From: Cycas panzhihuaensis | Lineage: Eukaryota; Cycadophyta | Length of the DNA stretch: 64,000 nt | NCBI GenBank assembly: GCA_023213395.1 | Contig: CM041465.1 | Span: 203,305,741 to 203,369,740 of the forward strand | Direction of reading: 5' to 3' | Part shown: positions 1 through 12,379 of the stretch, in pieces | Layout: the number at the start of each line of letters is the position of its first letter | How positions within the stretch are numbered: the first letter of the stretch is position 1 | Position numbers and translations under genes: made by a program | The notes under the pieces: generated by a model | What the model saw: the letters and a program-made list of their open reading frames with translations, nothing else | Databases searched by the model: none | Told to the model about the DNA's origin: nothing

Positions 1-189
1 ATACTAGTTTGTAAAGCTTACATTGGATTCCATTAAAGATAATCAAGAACTATTGTAAATTTTTCTTAATCGTTTTACCCTTCTAAAGGTTGAAGACAAT
101 GGTTTTCATTCATTACTTCATTATTAACCTATAAGTAAACCCCTTCTGAGACTATTAGTTAGCATATTAATAACTTTCAAGAATTAACT

Positions 190-1060
190 AGTTATTATAT
201 AGTTAGTTTAAATGATATCACACTTAAGCAAGTCTTTCTTAATAGTTTGGCAGATATTGTCAATTTTGAATTATTACGTCAAAATCTCAAGTCTTACCTT
301 GAAGTAGAACAACTTGCTCATCAATATAAGCATGCCCTAATTTAGTTAGGATTGATGATTATTGAAAGTCCTACCTATATTTAGGCCATCCTTCTTGATG
401 ATCTAAATAGAGATGGTGTTGGTGGTGGGGGTCCACCCCTTCCTCTTCCTTAACAACCTCCCCAACAAGTTGTGTAAATAACCTTAACAACCCCTATTGC
501 TTCTTTACATAACTTAGTAGTATTTATCACCCAACTAGCATAACTTGTTCAAAATCTTATTATGAAAAAAAAATAAAATATATGGTCATTCAAAAAGTAT
601 AATGATGACCTAATCACCTGTAAAATAACCAATTGAGGGGGTAGCATAATCCACTCCCTTATACTCAAGAAAATAACATCCCACTTGGTGCCCTACAAAA
701 TATGTAACAAAAATGACCTTCTAGATCCCTTTATTGCAATCATTGTGGAAAAATAAGCCACTATGAGAATACATATCATGAGCAACTTTGATACTCTACT
801 TGTCATATTCCTAGTGATTATACGATTAGGAATTATCTTGCTTTGGCTTTGGCTCATCAATCCCATGATTAAAACCCTAATCAGCAAATAGTAATGTACA
901 AAGATCCCTTACCTAACAATAATTTAAGGCATGTTTATTTTACCCATTTAGCCCCTTCAAGTGTTGAAGCCCAACTTACTTCACAAATTCAGAATCTTCA
1001 AAGTTAGTTCAACTCATTACAACTTTAACATGCATTTTTTCTTAATTCCTCTCAAGTGAT
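190..1060 (+). pseudogene. Decayed gypsy-like gag with zinc knuckle
   Basis: Reading + frames with interruptions, about 211-350 gives a gag-like stretch (ITLKQVFLNSLADIV, LRQNLKSYLEVEQLAHQYKHA) resembling the Ty3/gypsy Retrotrans_gag C-terminus. At 735-779 there is a zinc-knuckle relic, CNHCGKISHYENTY. Spacing fits C-X2-C-X4-H-X4-C, but the last Cys is Tyr. Many stops separate the pieces. It precedes a CT-rich domain (1380-1960), which suggests it is the 5' part of the same asymmetric LTR family. The element start lies left of the window or is unrecognisable. Confidence 0.5.
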
Positions 1061-1379
1061 TAGATCTCAATTTATTTAGGCTTTTATATAACCTAGTATA
1101 ATAACCTAGTATCTTTGTTTTCCTTATAAAAGGTGCAAACTCCACTTCTATTATGTATTAAGTGGATTCAAATGAATCTTTGGTTTTATAAATTGATAGA
1201 TAAAATTCACTAAATAAATTTAAGGTGCACACATATTAACCATAGCATATCCTCATAAATATGGATTCTTTAAATTTTTAAAAATGTCAACTAATTTGTA
1301 ACCTTGTTTTCTATTAAGGCATTTAGAAGAATTAGGGTAAAAAACCAAGGAGAGCTTTCTTTAAGTCAATAGTTTTATA

Positions 1380-2400
1380 ATGATTATTATCTTGCCCTTA
1401 TCCTTCTATTTACTCTCCATGTATGTCATTCCCTATCCCATGGCTCTGAGTTCACATCATCCTCACACTCCATTTATCTTACCTCCCACATATCTCTTTT
1501 CAATACATTAATATCAACTATTTGCCCATATAAAGCATCCAACATACCCCTATCCTTCATTTCCTATTTTTCCCTATTAAGTTTACACATATGTTATCCC
1601 TAAATCTCACTTGTAGTCTTACATACCCTGTTATATTTTATTTCTTCACTAATCCCTTATGCTTCTTACCTCATAATCTCTCGTTGAAACTACATTCTCC
1701 CCTATCATCCTATCTTCTCTCTATGAGCCTTTACATTACATCTCCCCTTTTAGCATACCCCTCTCTTATGCCCTACTCTAAAACTCTTACCCATATGGGA
1801 TTTCTATCATACCAACTAATTTGATTCCCATTTACTAAATACCCATCTCATATGTCCCCATCTAAGCTAATCATCCTTATAATATAGTCAAATTCTCCAT
1901 TCCCTACCCCTTATTCACACTAATCTTATCTTATTATTTCCACATCATTTTCCTTATTCAAGAGCAAATCCACATGGGCATAGTACAGAAATGATATATA
2001 GGATCCCAAGCAAGGTGAACTCACAATACATCCTAGGATCTATTAAATGTGATGTGTGTTATTTCAGTACTAAAGAATCCTTATAGTATTTAAAGGAAAG
2101 ACTTGAAAGAGAATGATGTCAAAGTTTCCATAGTTAAGATTACTTATAAAAAAAATAATGGCCAGGGATAAGTATACTATAATAATAAGGCATGGTATGG
2201 AAATCAAACTGTAAGGTACAATAAAACCAATGTAAAGCAACAAATACTATATCATTTAAATCATTAAAAGCCTTAAAAGAAGGCAATCCTTCCTTAATCT
2301 TAAAAGATGATCACTTGCATTCATTGAAGTTTAAATTTTAAAATGCTTTAAGGACGAAGTATATCAAGAAGGGAGAAATTATTGTACTTTGTTTTCATTG
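1380..2400 (+). mobile_element. Pyrimidine-rich internal domain and PPT of an asymmetric LTR element
   Basis: From 1380 to 1960 the + strand is strongly C/T-rich and low in G. It is followed by a motif at 2004-2040 (GGATCCCAAGCAAGGTGAAC) that recurs at about 7393 (+) and 4210-4245 (-). A purine tract (AAGAAGGGAGAAA, near 2367-2380) ends the unit where a 3' LTR would begin. The short ORFs here result from low stop density in CT-rich sequence and have no family features. Confidence 0.45.
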
Positions 2401-3320
2401 TAAAGAACTAGCATGTGACCAAGTTGACCAAGTGTGGCTAACCCCTAAGCATATGCACCAACTTCAAGTAGAAGGTAAATCATACTAGCAACAACATCCA
2501 TCTATACCCATGCTTTAAGGATAAAAAAGAGAGGGAATTACGATGTACATACAACTTTTAATGGACCAAGGTACTTTTAAAAATAATGAGATATTAATTA
2601 TTTTGTAATTATAAACTTAAAATTTTAAAAATCAAGTCATAAAAAAAAAAAGGATATTAAGCTTTTTATTAGTTTTAAAACAAGTGATCATCACCCTGAA
2701 ACAAACATCACATGAGAAAATAATACCAATTTTAAGTTCATAATTTTAAATATATATTATTTGAAACCAGCTTCACTTCTAAATTATTAACAATTTTAAG
2801 GGTTGTCCCTAGCCTAAAATAATTCATAATTTAAAAGTACAATCATATGTAAAAAGTGGATGGATTATTTAGAAAATATTACTTTTAGAGTTTATTTTTT
2901 CTTTTCACTCCTTAAAGAGGAGATGTTACTAAAGGGTCCATTTCCTCAAAGAGGAATAATTACTACAAAAGGCATTCTATTATCTTGTGAATCCTTTGTA
3001 ATAGAGATAAGTTACTTTATTAGATACTATTTTATTGTATTATAAGGTTATTATATTTATTATTATTTTATTTCTTGGGCGTTGCCATATTTGCTATCAT
3101 TTAGTACTTCTTCTTTTCAATGCAATTTGGAGTTGTTATAGATATTCAATTACTTTTAATTTTTAACATTCAATAGTACTTAAATATTCATGCTATTATT
3201 TATTATTGGAATATGTGAGCAACGTTGAAGAATTCTTGCAAGAAGACACCAATCAACATGTCAAAGAGTTACCATCACTATTAGCATGGTAAAAGAAGAT
3301 ACTTTGGTGAAATGATCCCA
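2401..3320. other. AT-rich sequence, no gene seen
   Basis: This is AT-rich sequence with homopolymer runs and only chance ORFs. It may include LTR remnants of the flanking asymmetric elements, but no boundary or domain could be supported. Confidence 0.5.
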
Positions 3321-3793
3321 ATATAAATAATACAAAATTGATAGAAGTAATATTGTAGATAATAACAATAAAATAAACAACAAATAATTACATTAATGAT
3401 TGAAATAAGAATAGTAGACTTTTATTTTTTTAAATAATATGTATCGAGTAGATGGAATTAGATCTTTATTTGTTGGGGTTTGTCACCCTTTAATCCAGTT
3501 CTCCCCTATAACCCCCCATGGGGATTAAACCTAGGACTTCCAACACTGTAGGGTAGATACCTAACAATGCACCACAGTGCCCAATCTCAGAATAGTAGAT
3601 AATTGACTAAAATTGTACACTAATGGCACCAAAGTACCTTAAGGTAGAAATCAATCCATGATTGAGAAAAATAAATTAACTATACAAGTGCAATGTAAAG
3701 GCTCCCATATTTATAGGCACCTTTTATTGAACTGACTTCATTAAAATATTAATTATAATTTAATATTATAAAACTAGCTTTATTTAGGCTTGA
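3321..3793 (-). repeat. LTR of the asymmetric family, interrupted by a SINE
   Basis: On the minus strand a purine tract (AGGGAGGGAAGAT, about 3794-3806) is followed by TGTATCAAGCC, matching the starts of family LTRs near 15608 (-) and 5126 and 7809 (+). A CTATAAATA TATA-like box is near 3706-3716. The far side ends beside TGGGATCAT, a primer-binding-like sequence. The LTR is split by a SINE at 3419-3588. The left boundary is approximate. Confidence 0.5.
3419..3588 (-). mobile_element. tRNA-like SINE with 11-bp target duplication
   Basis: A 170-bp insert on the minus strand is bounded by identical AGAATAGTAGA copies at 3408-3418 and 3589-3599. It begins near a polymerase III A-box-like GGGCACTGTGGTGC and has a B-box-like AGGTTTAATCCCC about 50 bp further. 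It ends in an A-rich tail (TTTAAAAAAATAAAAG). This order, length and TSD are the hallmarks of a tRNA-derived SINE. No second copy was noticed in the window. Confidence 0.72.
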
Positions 3794-5120
3794 TACAAAT
3801 CTTCCCTCCCTAAAATACTTTGTCCTTATAGTATTTTCTCTTACTATTTGATAATGCTAATAATGTTTCAATATACTAACTGGTTTCCTTCTATAATGTC
3901 AATATCTCTCGATATGCTAACTAATGTCTATTGTAGTGTTATACCTCTTTTGATCTTTATGACTTCTTAAAGACTCTTCAATGATCTTACTGTGTTCCCC
4001 TTTTTAGAATGCTCCCCACACAAAGCATGGAAAATATAACATATTTCCTCAATCCACCACTTGCAAAAGCTAAGTTAATATAGAATTTGGGCCATCTTTA
4101 TAATGTCTTCAATAAGCAGCATATATGCATAATCTCCATATTTATAGCGATGTCATTTCTATAATAGAATACGCATAGGACCTTGCAGTTGATAGCTCTT
4201 AGAACTTATACGTTATGGGTTCGCCTTGCTTGAGATCCATAAAAATTTAGCCTTGAAGAGAGAGAGCATGAATAAGGAGAGATGAGATCAATGCCAATAA
4301 TAGGCAAGGAATAGGGAATATTACTTAAGTCTCCTATAACCAAGCAGTTTAGATGGTATCATATAGGAATGGTATATAGAAAATAATAATTGTATGGAAA
4401 GAATTCTATATAAATGAGAAGTTTAGATAGGGACACATATCTAAAGCATATCAGAAATGAAAAAGGGTGTGAAGGTTTATAGACAAATAATGGCATAATT
4501 AGGGGCAATGTACTTTGGGAATGAAATTAGAAAGTAGGAACAATAGAGGGTTAAATAAAGAATAAGGAGTAATAGAACATGATGGGTTTTATATGTTAGC
4601 AAGTGCTTTGAATAGAAACATATAAGAGGGGTATGTGGAAAGGAAATCTTTAATATGAAATATTACAAGAAAGTGAAGTAGTGGCAAAGGGCAAGGATAA
4701 CATAGTAGCTTATGGAGGAGATCAATAGATAAGGGTCATAAGGGATTACTAAAAGAGTAGGAGATGAGGCATGTGAGTTATGATTACCATTCCATATAGA
4801 TGAGTAGTTTGGATAGAATTTTATAAAAGGGATATGTGAGAAACAAAAAGTGAGGTAAGGCTGATGAGGGATAACAATGATATAAGGTATGGGTGAGATT
4901 AGTGAATAGAAGCACATGAGAGAGATATATAAGAAATGAGAATTGAAGTTTAGGGCAATGAAGGGTAGAGATGATATGGGTTAAGAATGAGACTTGGGGA
5001 TAATGTATGTGGATGATTAGTAGAAGACCACAGGATGAGAGATAAGGGAATGGTAAGCCTTCTATACAAATAAGAAAGAGGTCAAGGATGGAAATTGAAA
5101 TATAGGTGATGGAAAGGGAA
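3794..5120 (-). mobile_element. Internal region of asymmetric LTR element A (purine-rich on +)
   Basis: From about 4240 to 5120 the + strand is purine-rich, the mirror image of the CT-rich domains at 1380 and 6430. The shared motif (ATCTCAAGCAAGGCGAAC on the minus strand) is near 4210-4245, between the CT-rich part and the LTR at 3793. This gives the element's orientation as minus. It is cut at 5125 by element B, and similar purine-rich sequence resumes at 8171. Confidence 0.5.
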
Positions 5121-5125
5121 AGTGA

Positions 5126-5483
5126 TGTAACAAATCAAAAATAAAGAATCAGGTTTGATTTTAAAATTGTTAATTATTGGTGGAAGTTGGCTCCAAAAAC
5201 CATTGCATATAAATAAGGCAAATGCTATGAAAATAAACATGGTTATTTTGGTTATAAATAAGGTAAAGCCTATGAAAATGAACATGGATTCACCTCAGTT
5301 TTAGGCACTTTGGTATACTCCTACTACTATACCTTCTAATATCTACTATTATTCATCATTCATCTGTGATTATTATACTTTATCTATTAGTTATGCTAAT
5401 ATTATTCTAAATATTATTACTACCTTACCATTATCTAAAAATCATTATTTGTTGAACTATTAGTTACCTGTTGGCTTATTTCA
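5126..5483 (+). repeat. Left LTR of element B
   Basis: The 358-bp repeat starts TGTAACAAATC and ends TTATTTCA just before the primer-binding-like sequence. It shares ordered blocks with 7809-8165, including TTGTTAATTATTG, GCATATAAATAA, CCTATGAAAATG and a CTACTATTAT-rich tail. Confidence 0.75.
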
Positions 5484-7808
5484 AGTGGGATCAAGGAACT
5501 TTCAAGGTCTGTAAAGGAAGTATTGTGGCTATCACTCTACATCTAATTATCTTATTATTGACTTTACAAATGCAAAGGAAATGAAGATAGTAAGTGGCAA
5601 CTAACTCATTTGGAAATTATTCCAAGCAAGCATATGAAGGTTAATTTGAACAAAGTGATTTGCATGATCTTGTTAATGCCATATTAGATTATCTCAATAT
5701 CACTCTTAATTGAATTATCTCGCATAAGCTTCACTGGCATTGGCTAGTTTTATGGCATTATTAGACAAATTCCTGCACTTTTGTGTACTTCCAATGGTAT
5801 ATTTTGAAGTATTACCCATATATTCTATCAAGAAAGTCTCCCCTAAGTGCCAATGTCTCTTCAACAATGTCAAAACAACCATTGCTAGAGAATAATCAGC
5901 AATTCAATAATAGTTGTGAGGCCATCTAACATCACAAAGGATCAACACAAACCTTGTAGAAAATTCAAGGAGGAATTTGATCTTCTCATCTATAGCATGT
6001 TGTTTAGTCTAGCCATCTATTGTAGTCGATCATCTACATTATTGTATCACATTTTGAGATTTTGAATAAAGTAGCCATCATTCAAAAGTGCCCAACCATT
6101 AATATGCTTTCAACTTGGGACCATCCTTCCTAGATACTTCAAATTCTTTTCCAATACTCTTTTACAGTACTTGTCTCCATATAATTGCATGCTCTAATCC
6201 ATTCTCCATGGAATGTTAATGGGTCAGTATGTTAACAATGTAATGAAACCTTTGGCTTATAATATTTGTAATATTGACCACTACTAGTGTTACAATACTA
6301 GAGTGGTTGTTGGTGTTTCCTTAAAACAAGTGCCATGATTATTTTAGAAAACATTAGCAGGCATTAATTTTCCTAAAAGGATCAAGAAGATATTGAGAGA
6401 TGATGTAAATTATCAACATATATCACTCCCTATAGCTACTCCTAACCCAAGTTACCCCTATCTTCTAGCCCTCTTACATTCCCTATATACCTCCTCAATG
6501 TCCACCAACATATAACACCCTTCATAACACCTATCCTTCATGTCCTATCTCTTCCTCTCCTACCCCATACATATGTTACTTCTCCATCTCCCTTGTAGCC
6601 TACATCACCCTACCATTTACCATCCATACTTCAACTTCCATTCCCTACATCTCTCTCTTCCATTTATATAAATAAATAAATTACTCAATATCTCCCCCAC
6701 CTATAATCTTTTGTATGTGTTACCCCTTAGTTTCATCCCAAACATACATCATCTTTATACCTTGTCTCCCTCATTTTAGCTACCACCCTTCATACATGCT
6801 TCTATTCCCTAATCTTACTCATCATCCTTATTCATTATCATGCTCACCTTGCTCTTCATTCTATATGCACCTTTTTAAACATAATTTTTATCCATATCAA
6901 ACACTTGAAATATCTTTCTTTTCTTGCTAACCCCCCACATCCCTTATTGCTTAATCCTCTATAACAGTTACCTCGTCACCCTTACTCCTTATCACCCCTT
7001 CATTCCACTATAACACCTCACATATAAATCTCACTCTACAATCCCTCTTATTCCTTGTTTCCAAGACCTATATACTTCTTATCTCTAAATCCCTCTCCTA
7101 AACTTCATCTTTACTAATTATTCTCTCTCTATAATCCTTCAGACTGCATTTCCACCCTTGATATAACCCTGTCTTATATTCACTCTAAACCTCTATCTAT
7201 ACAAAATTCCTACCATACCAACCAATCCAAATTCCATTTCTTGATTACCCCTCCCAAAAAATCCCATCTAAATGAGTCACACGTATGGGGCCCTAATTGT
7301 TTCTTTTATTCCTTGACCCTTCTTCACACAGGTCTCCTCTCTCCATATCTAATCTATTTTTTGTTTTCAACTCCACGTGGATGTAATAGAGAAGTAGGAT
7401 ATAAGAGCTCAAGTAAGTTGAGTTCACAACACACAATTCTCGAGATCTTTCACATATAAAATCCTATACAAAATAATTCAAAAAATTACATCATCATAAA
7501 TAAAAAGATGATGCTTATATGTTACTTCTCAAAGATAATATACAGATAGACTAAACACCTATGATATCTTGCCCTTAGTAGTGGTGAATTGAACAATGAC
7601 GTCTTCTCTTCCAAATTGTTTATGTAGAACATTTGAAGAAAGGGAAGAATGCCATGACTCTATCATTAAAGATTCATTGCAAAAACCACCAACAAGATCA
7701 CAAGGTACAAGTATTGAGAAAGAAACCAACGAACCTATCAAAGGGTTATCATAAACTAGCATGGCAAAAGAATACTTCAAAGATGAAGTATCTTAACAAA
7801 TGAAGAAT

Positions 7809-8165
7809 TGTAATAAGCCCAAAAATAATGAAATTAGTGTTGGTTTTGAAATTGTTAATTATTGATAAAAGTCGATTCCAAAAATGTTGCATATAAATAA
7901 AGAAAAACCTATGAAAATGGACATGGATTTTTTTCTTTCCTTCATGATGGATTAGCTCCATTTTAAGAAATACAACACATTGCTACTACTACACATCTAC
8001 TATCTACTATTATTTATCATCCATCTACTATTATCCTATTTTATCTACTATTATACTAGCATTACTCTGTCATTTGAATATTGTTATTGCTTTTACTATT
8101 ATCTACAAATTATTATTTATTAGGTTATTACTTCTTTACTAAAATTGCCTATTGGCTTTGTTTTA
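7809..8165 (+). repeat. Right LTR of element B
   Basis: The 357-bp partner of 5126-5483 is collinear but clearly diverged, so the insertion is old. AGTGA follows immediately and matches the base run before the left LTR. Confidence 0.75.
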
Positions 8166-8170
8166 AGTGA

Positions 8171-8767
8171 TGTAGGCTACAAGTAAGATTGGGAAATGAC
8201 GTACACATGGAGTTAATAGGAAAAGAGGGATAGGGGATAGGATGGATGTTCTATATAAGAAAATAAATTATATGGGTGCATTGGGATCAATGACACACTT
8301 ATGTTCCTCTCATAAGAACATGGCAAATAATAACAAACAATAATCAACACCAAAGTGCTAAAAAGATTATAGCAAATTGTTATCTACTATTTTATATTAT
8401 TCGTCTAAAGACGATACTTTTGTTGTTTTTCATATATATCAACAAACCCATTATTGATAATACTTTCTTTGAATTAGAATTCCTATCATTTATTGTAAAG
8501 AAGCATAAAACATGTTACCATGTTCTAATAATTGGTATTAAGTTGTGGTTAGAATCGAGTTAGAGCTTTGGTCTAAGCCTATTTTTTGACCCCAAGTTAG
8601 GTTGTAAGATTGTGAATGTGTCCATCTATTAAGAGTTTATTTTGAACTTGGTTTAGTATGCATGTTTGTGACCAGTGACAGAGGTAAGTTTGTTTACTTG
8701 TCAAGCAATATTCTATTACAGATTGTAGATAGTTTTAAGCTACAATTATGTAAGGCACCTGAAAGCA
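8171..8767. other. Continuation of element A, then unassigned AT-rich DNA
   Basis: Purine-rich sequence (GGAAAAGAGGGATAGGGGATAGGATGG, about 8219-8245) continues the element A internal region that stops at 5120. After about 8300 nothing specific is seen. Confidence 0.4.
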
Positions 8768-9098
8768 TGTTAGTGTCATGAGCTTAGAATGTATTCTAAA
8801 CTATAAGATCTTAATCATACACAATAAGTAAACATCAAAGAGCATAGGTATATAGTACATAGGTTTTATATGGAAATTTCTTTCAAGAATAAACCTACCA
8901 CACTAAATCAAATGTCACATTAATTACACCACAATTGAGATATTACATCTAACCTAGAGCTAGTATTTATTCAAACTTATATAGTGCATCCATCTCAAGA
9001 GATGTAACTCTTCATTAATCATGGCTATTCATTTAATCAATTCATTAATTAAACCACATTTATATTAACTATATTCTTAACATTTAGTTACTTTAATA
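8768..9098 (-). repeat. 3' LTR of copia-1
   Basis: The repeat is collinear with 14525-14847, sharing TGTATTCTAAACTA(C/T)AAGATCTT, AAAGAGCATAGGTATATAG, ATTCATTTAATCAATTCA and other blocks. Divergence is substantial, indicating an old insertion. The start at TG 8768 is the least certain point. Confidence 0.7.
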
Positions 9099-9149
9099 TC
9101 CCCCCTTAATGGAAATGTCATAAATTAGTCTTCAATCAAAAGTCTCCTA

Positions 9150-12100
9150 GTAAAGGCAAGAATTATCCTTACCGATATATCCCTCCTAAAGGATAACTTC
9201 ATAAAGTCCCAACTTGGATCAAAGCTTTATGAATTGATCTTTAGTAAGTGTATTTATGAATATATCCACAAGCTAATCTTCACTCAGACAATACTCAATC
9301 TATAACTTCCCTACCTGAATCTAGTCATGAATATAATAGTGTTAGATCTCAATATAGTTTGTATGGATATAAAACTCTAAATCTTTTAAACAAATGGATA
9401 GTACTCTAATTATATATCAATATAACCAACATGCCACTTAGTTTTTCCAAAATAACAAGTAGTCCTTACCACCATATGGCTTCCCTCATACCAACAAATA
9501 AACCTTGATACTCTACCTCGGTGGATGATAAGGCAAATATTTATTATTTCTTAGAGTGTTATGAAATAGGTCTATTGCAAATACTAAAGATGTATCCAAT
9601 AGTAGACTTACATTCTTCAATGTCTCCACCCCAATCAACATCAGTATGTCTAATAAGTTATGTCTCTCCATGTTGAAGTTACTCTAAACCAACATGTAAA
9701 GTCCCCTTCACATATCTCATAATCCTCTTTACAGCAACCTAATGCAACTCTTGGGGATTCTACTTGTAGCAAGAAACTAACCCAACAATGTACACAATAT
9801 CTTGTCCAATATGAGTCAAGTAGATGAGACTCTCTACCAATTATCTCTACAATATTCCATCTACTGTAGGCTTCTTCATATCTTTTAGTAGCTTTGGGCC
9901 TTTAGCATATGGTATTCCAATAGGCTTGCAGTCCTCCATCTTGAATTTCTCAAGCAGGTTGTTCGCATATTTTGTTTGTGACACTAAAATTTTATCTTCC
10001 ATTTGCCTTACCTTAATGCCTAAGTTAAATAGTATAAAGCCATGAGATCTGTCATATTGAAGGTTGCTCCCAAATTGAATTTTATTCCCCCAACAGTTTT
10101 ATTATAGTTATTAGCAATGAATAAATCATCAGCATATAACACAATAGCTATTATTGAAGTTTCTCTCCTTAAAACATATAGATTTGACTCTAGATATGTG
10201 GTAACAAATCCTTCTTCTTTTAGTCTGGTAACGATCTTAGTATACCAAGTATGTGGTGCTTGCTTCAGACCATAGAGTGACTTTTTCAAATGACACACAA
10301 GATGTTCATGTCCTTCATTAATGAAACCAAGAGTTTATACCATGTATATATCCTCTTTTAACTTTCCATTAAGGAATATGGATTCCACATCTATTTGGTG
10401 TAACTCCCAACTATATTTCATTGCGAATGAAAGAAACAAACAGACCATTATTATCTTGGAAACTAGTATAAATGTCTCCCCATAATTGATCCCTTATTTA
10501 TGCTTAAACCCCTATGCAATAAGTCATGTCTCCTTGTACTTGTCCACCTCTTTATTAGAGTGAAACTTGGTCTTGTAGATTCACTTGCAACCAATAAGAT
10601 TTTTCTTAGGATATAATGGAACTAACTCCCACGTGACACTTTTATTAAAGAACTAAATCCCCACTTGATAGTAACCCTTTAATGAGGATCATCTTTTATT
10701 TCTTTATACAAAGTAGGATTATAAAAGTCCATGGTATTGACCACCAAAGTTTAATTAGTATGTTAGCTCCTTCTTCTTCATTCATCTATAAGATTTTATA
10801 ATATCACACTAGAATTTTGAATTGTCTTCCTAGCCCACAATAGCATTGAAGTATCTGGTGTTATTGGTGTCTCCTCATATGATAACATCTCATCATTACC
10901 TTCTCCACACAGTCTTTCTTCCTTATGAATCTCATCCCTTAGCTCTTCATCCTCTGTAGTTAATAAAACACCAATAGGAAATGGAAGTAGTGAGGGGTAA
11001 AAGGTTTCTTCAAACAACATCTTCTTAGCATGTTACGTCATAGATTCATCAAATCTTGCATCCTAACTAGCTATAAGTTTTCTTCCATGCAAATCCCACT
11101 ATTTGTAAGCTTTATTTTGATCTAAATAGCCCATAAATATATACTTTTGACTCTTGCGATCTAACTTTTTACAATTTCCATCTAAGATGTATGTATATGC
11201 AATGCACCTACATGTTTTCAAATGGTTAATAATAGTTTTATGACCAGTCTATTTTTTTTCAAGGGTTATGCCACAAACTACTTTTGTTGATACCCTATTT
11301 ATGATGCACGTGGCAATCCCAACAACTTCTACCTAAAATATAGGTGGTAAGTTCTTTACATACACCATACACCTTGCCATTTCCATCATGGTATGATTTT
11401 TTCTCTCAATAACACTATTTTATTATGGGGTGTATAGAACAGTTAGTTCTCATTTAATACTATAATCTAAGCAGAACTTATTAAATACACAATTATTGTA
11501 CTCCTTGTTATTATCACTTCTCAAAATCTTAATTTTCTTACCATGTTCATTCTCAACACATGCCTTTGATTCTCAAAAGCAATTGAACACTTTAAACTTA
11601 CTATTTAGAAAATATTCCTAAGCCTTCCTAGTATAGTCATTTATAAACACCAAAGTATAGTGAACTCTAGATATCGAAAGATTTGATAGTAGACCCATCA
11701 AATCAATATGTACAAGCTCTAGTTTCTCCTTAACTCTCAAGGCATAACCTAAGCAAAACAATAGTGATAATGCTACCCATACATATATACTTCACATACA
11801 ACCTCTAAATAAGAAACACGATTCAATCCTTTTACTATTTTCAAATGATTTATAAATGTAATGCTTTAATAATTAAGGTGACCAAGGCATTTATGCCATA
11901 GTTTACTCACATCATTTGCATTGGCAATAAAAGTATAGGTTTAATTTGGAACTTAAAACTTCTCGAATACTCAAAAATTATTCTTCACTTTTCCAATAAT
12001 GATGACAAAGAAATTCTACTTCAGATCCTTAATTAAACATTTATCTTTATAGAGCTCAACCTTCATACCTTATCTACATACCTCCTAGGATTACAAAAGA

Positions 12101-12330
12101 TTCATTTTCATCTTAGGTACATAGTGCACACCCTTAAATTTACCTCTTATAAGTGAAATAGTACCAACACCCTCAAAAGGAAAGATGCTCGCATTTCCAA
12201 AAATGATTTCTACTTCACTAGGACCAACATTCCATGCACTGAAGTTTTACTTTTGGAAAGAGATATGCTTTTACACTCCTGAGCTCAAAATCCAATAATC
12301 TCTCTATTTTGATTTAACTAACAAAGCTAA
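9150..12330 (-). pseudogene. copia-1 pol (PR-IN-RT-RH), broken
   Basis: Going down the minus strand: a protease relic with WILSSGV (canonical WILDSGA) near 12290; a GAG-pre-integrase block LWHKCLGHLN near 11905; and integrase pieces to about 11250. The reverse transcriptase has HLKKSLYGLKQAPHTWY and VLYADDLFIAN in the open stretch 10298-10020. An RNase H relic runs to about 9150. The reading frame is interrupted dozens of times. YADD is the RT active-site motif. Confidence 0.75.
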
Positions 12331-12379
12331 CACTTTTGTGTAGTAAATCACAACACCATTTTCTTTATCATCTTAGTTT

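Larger units (their letters stand above)
5126..8165 (+). mobile_element. Complete non-autonomous LTR retrotransposon B
   Basis: Direct repeats of 358 bp (5126-5483) and 357 bp (7809-8165) start with TGTAA and contain a TATA-like GCATATAAATAA. They flank a 2.3-kb internal region with no pol domains. Perfect 5-bp target duplications AGTGA are present at 5121-5125 and 8166-8170. A primer-binding-like TGGGATCAAGGAAC follows the left LTR. A purine tract (AAATGAAGAAT) precedes the right LTR. The internal part from about 6430 to 7330 is a pyrimidine-rich domain shared with other copies in the window. The size and lack of pol fit a LARD/TR-GAG type parasite of a gypsy element; that class label is inference. 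Confidence 0.8.

Noticed and set aside
1591-1824. Leu/Ser/Pro/Tyr-rich ORFs in CT-rich DNA (also 4663-4917, 6715-6930, 16964-17236)
   Set aside because: Pyrimidine-rich DNA has few stop codons, so such frames arise by composition. They are not conserved between the related blocks.
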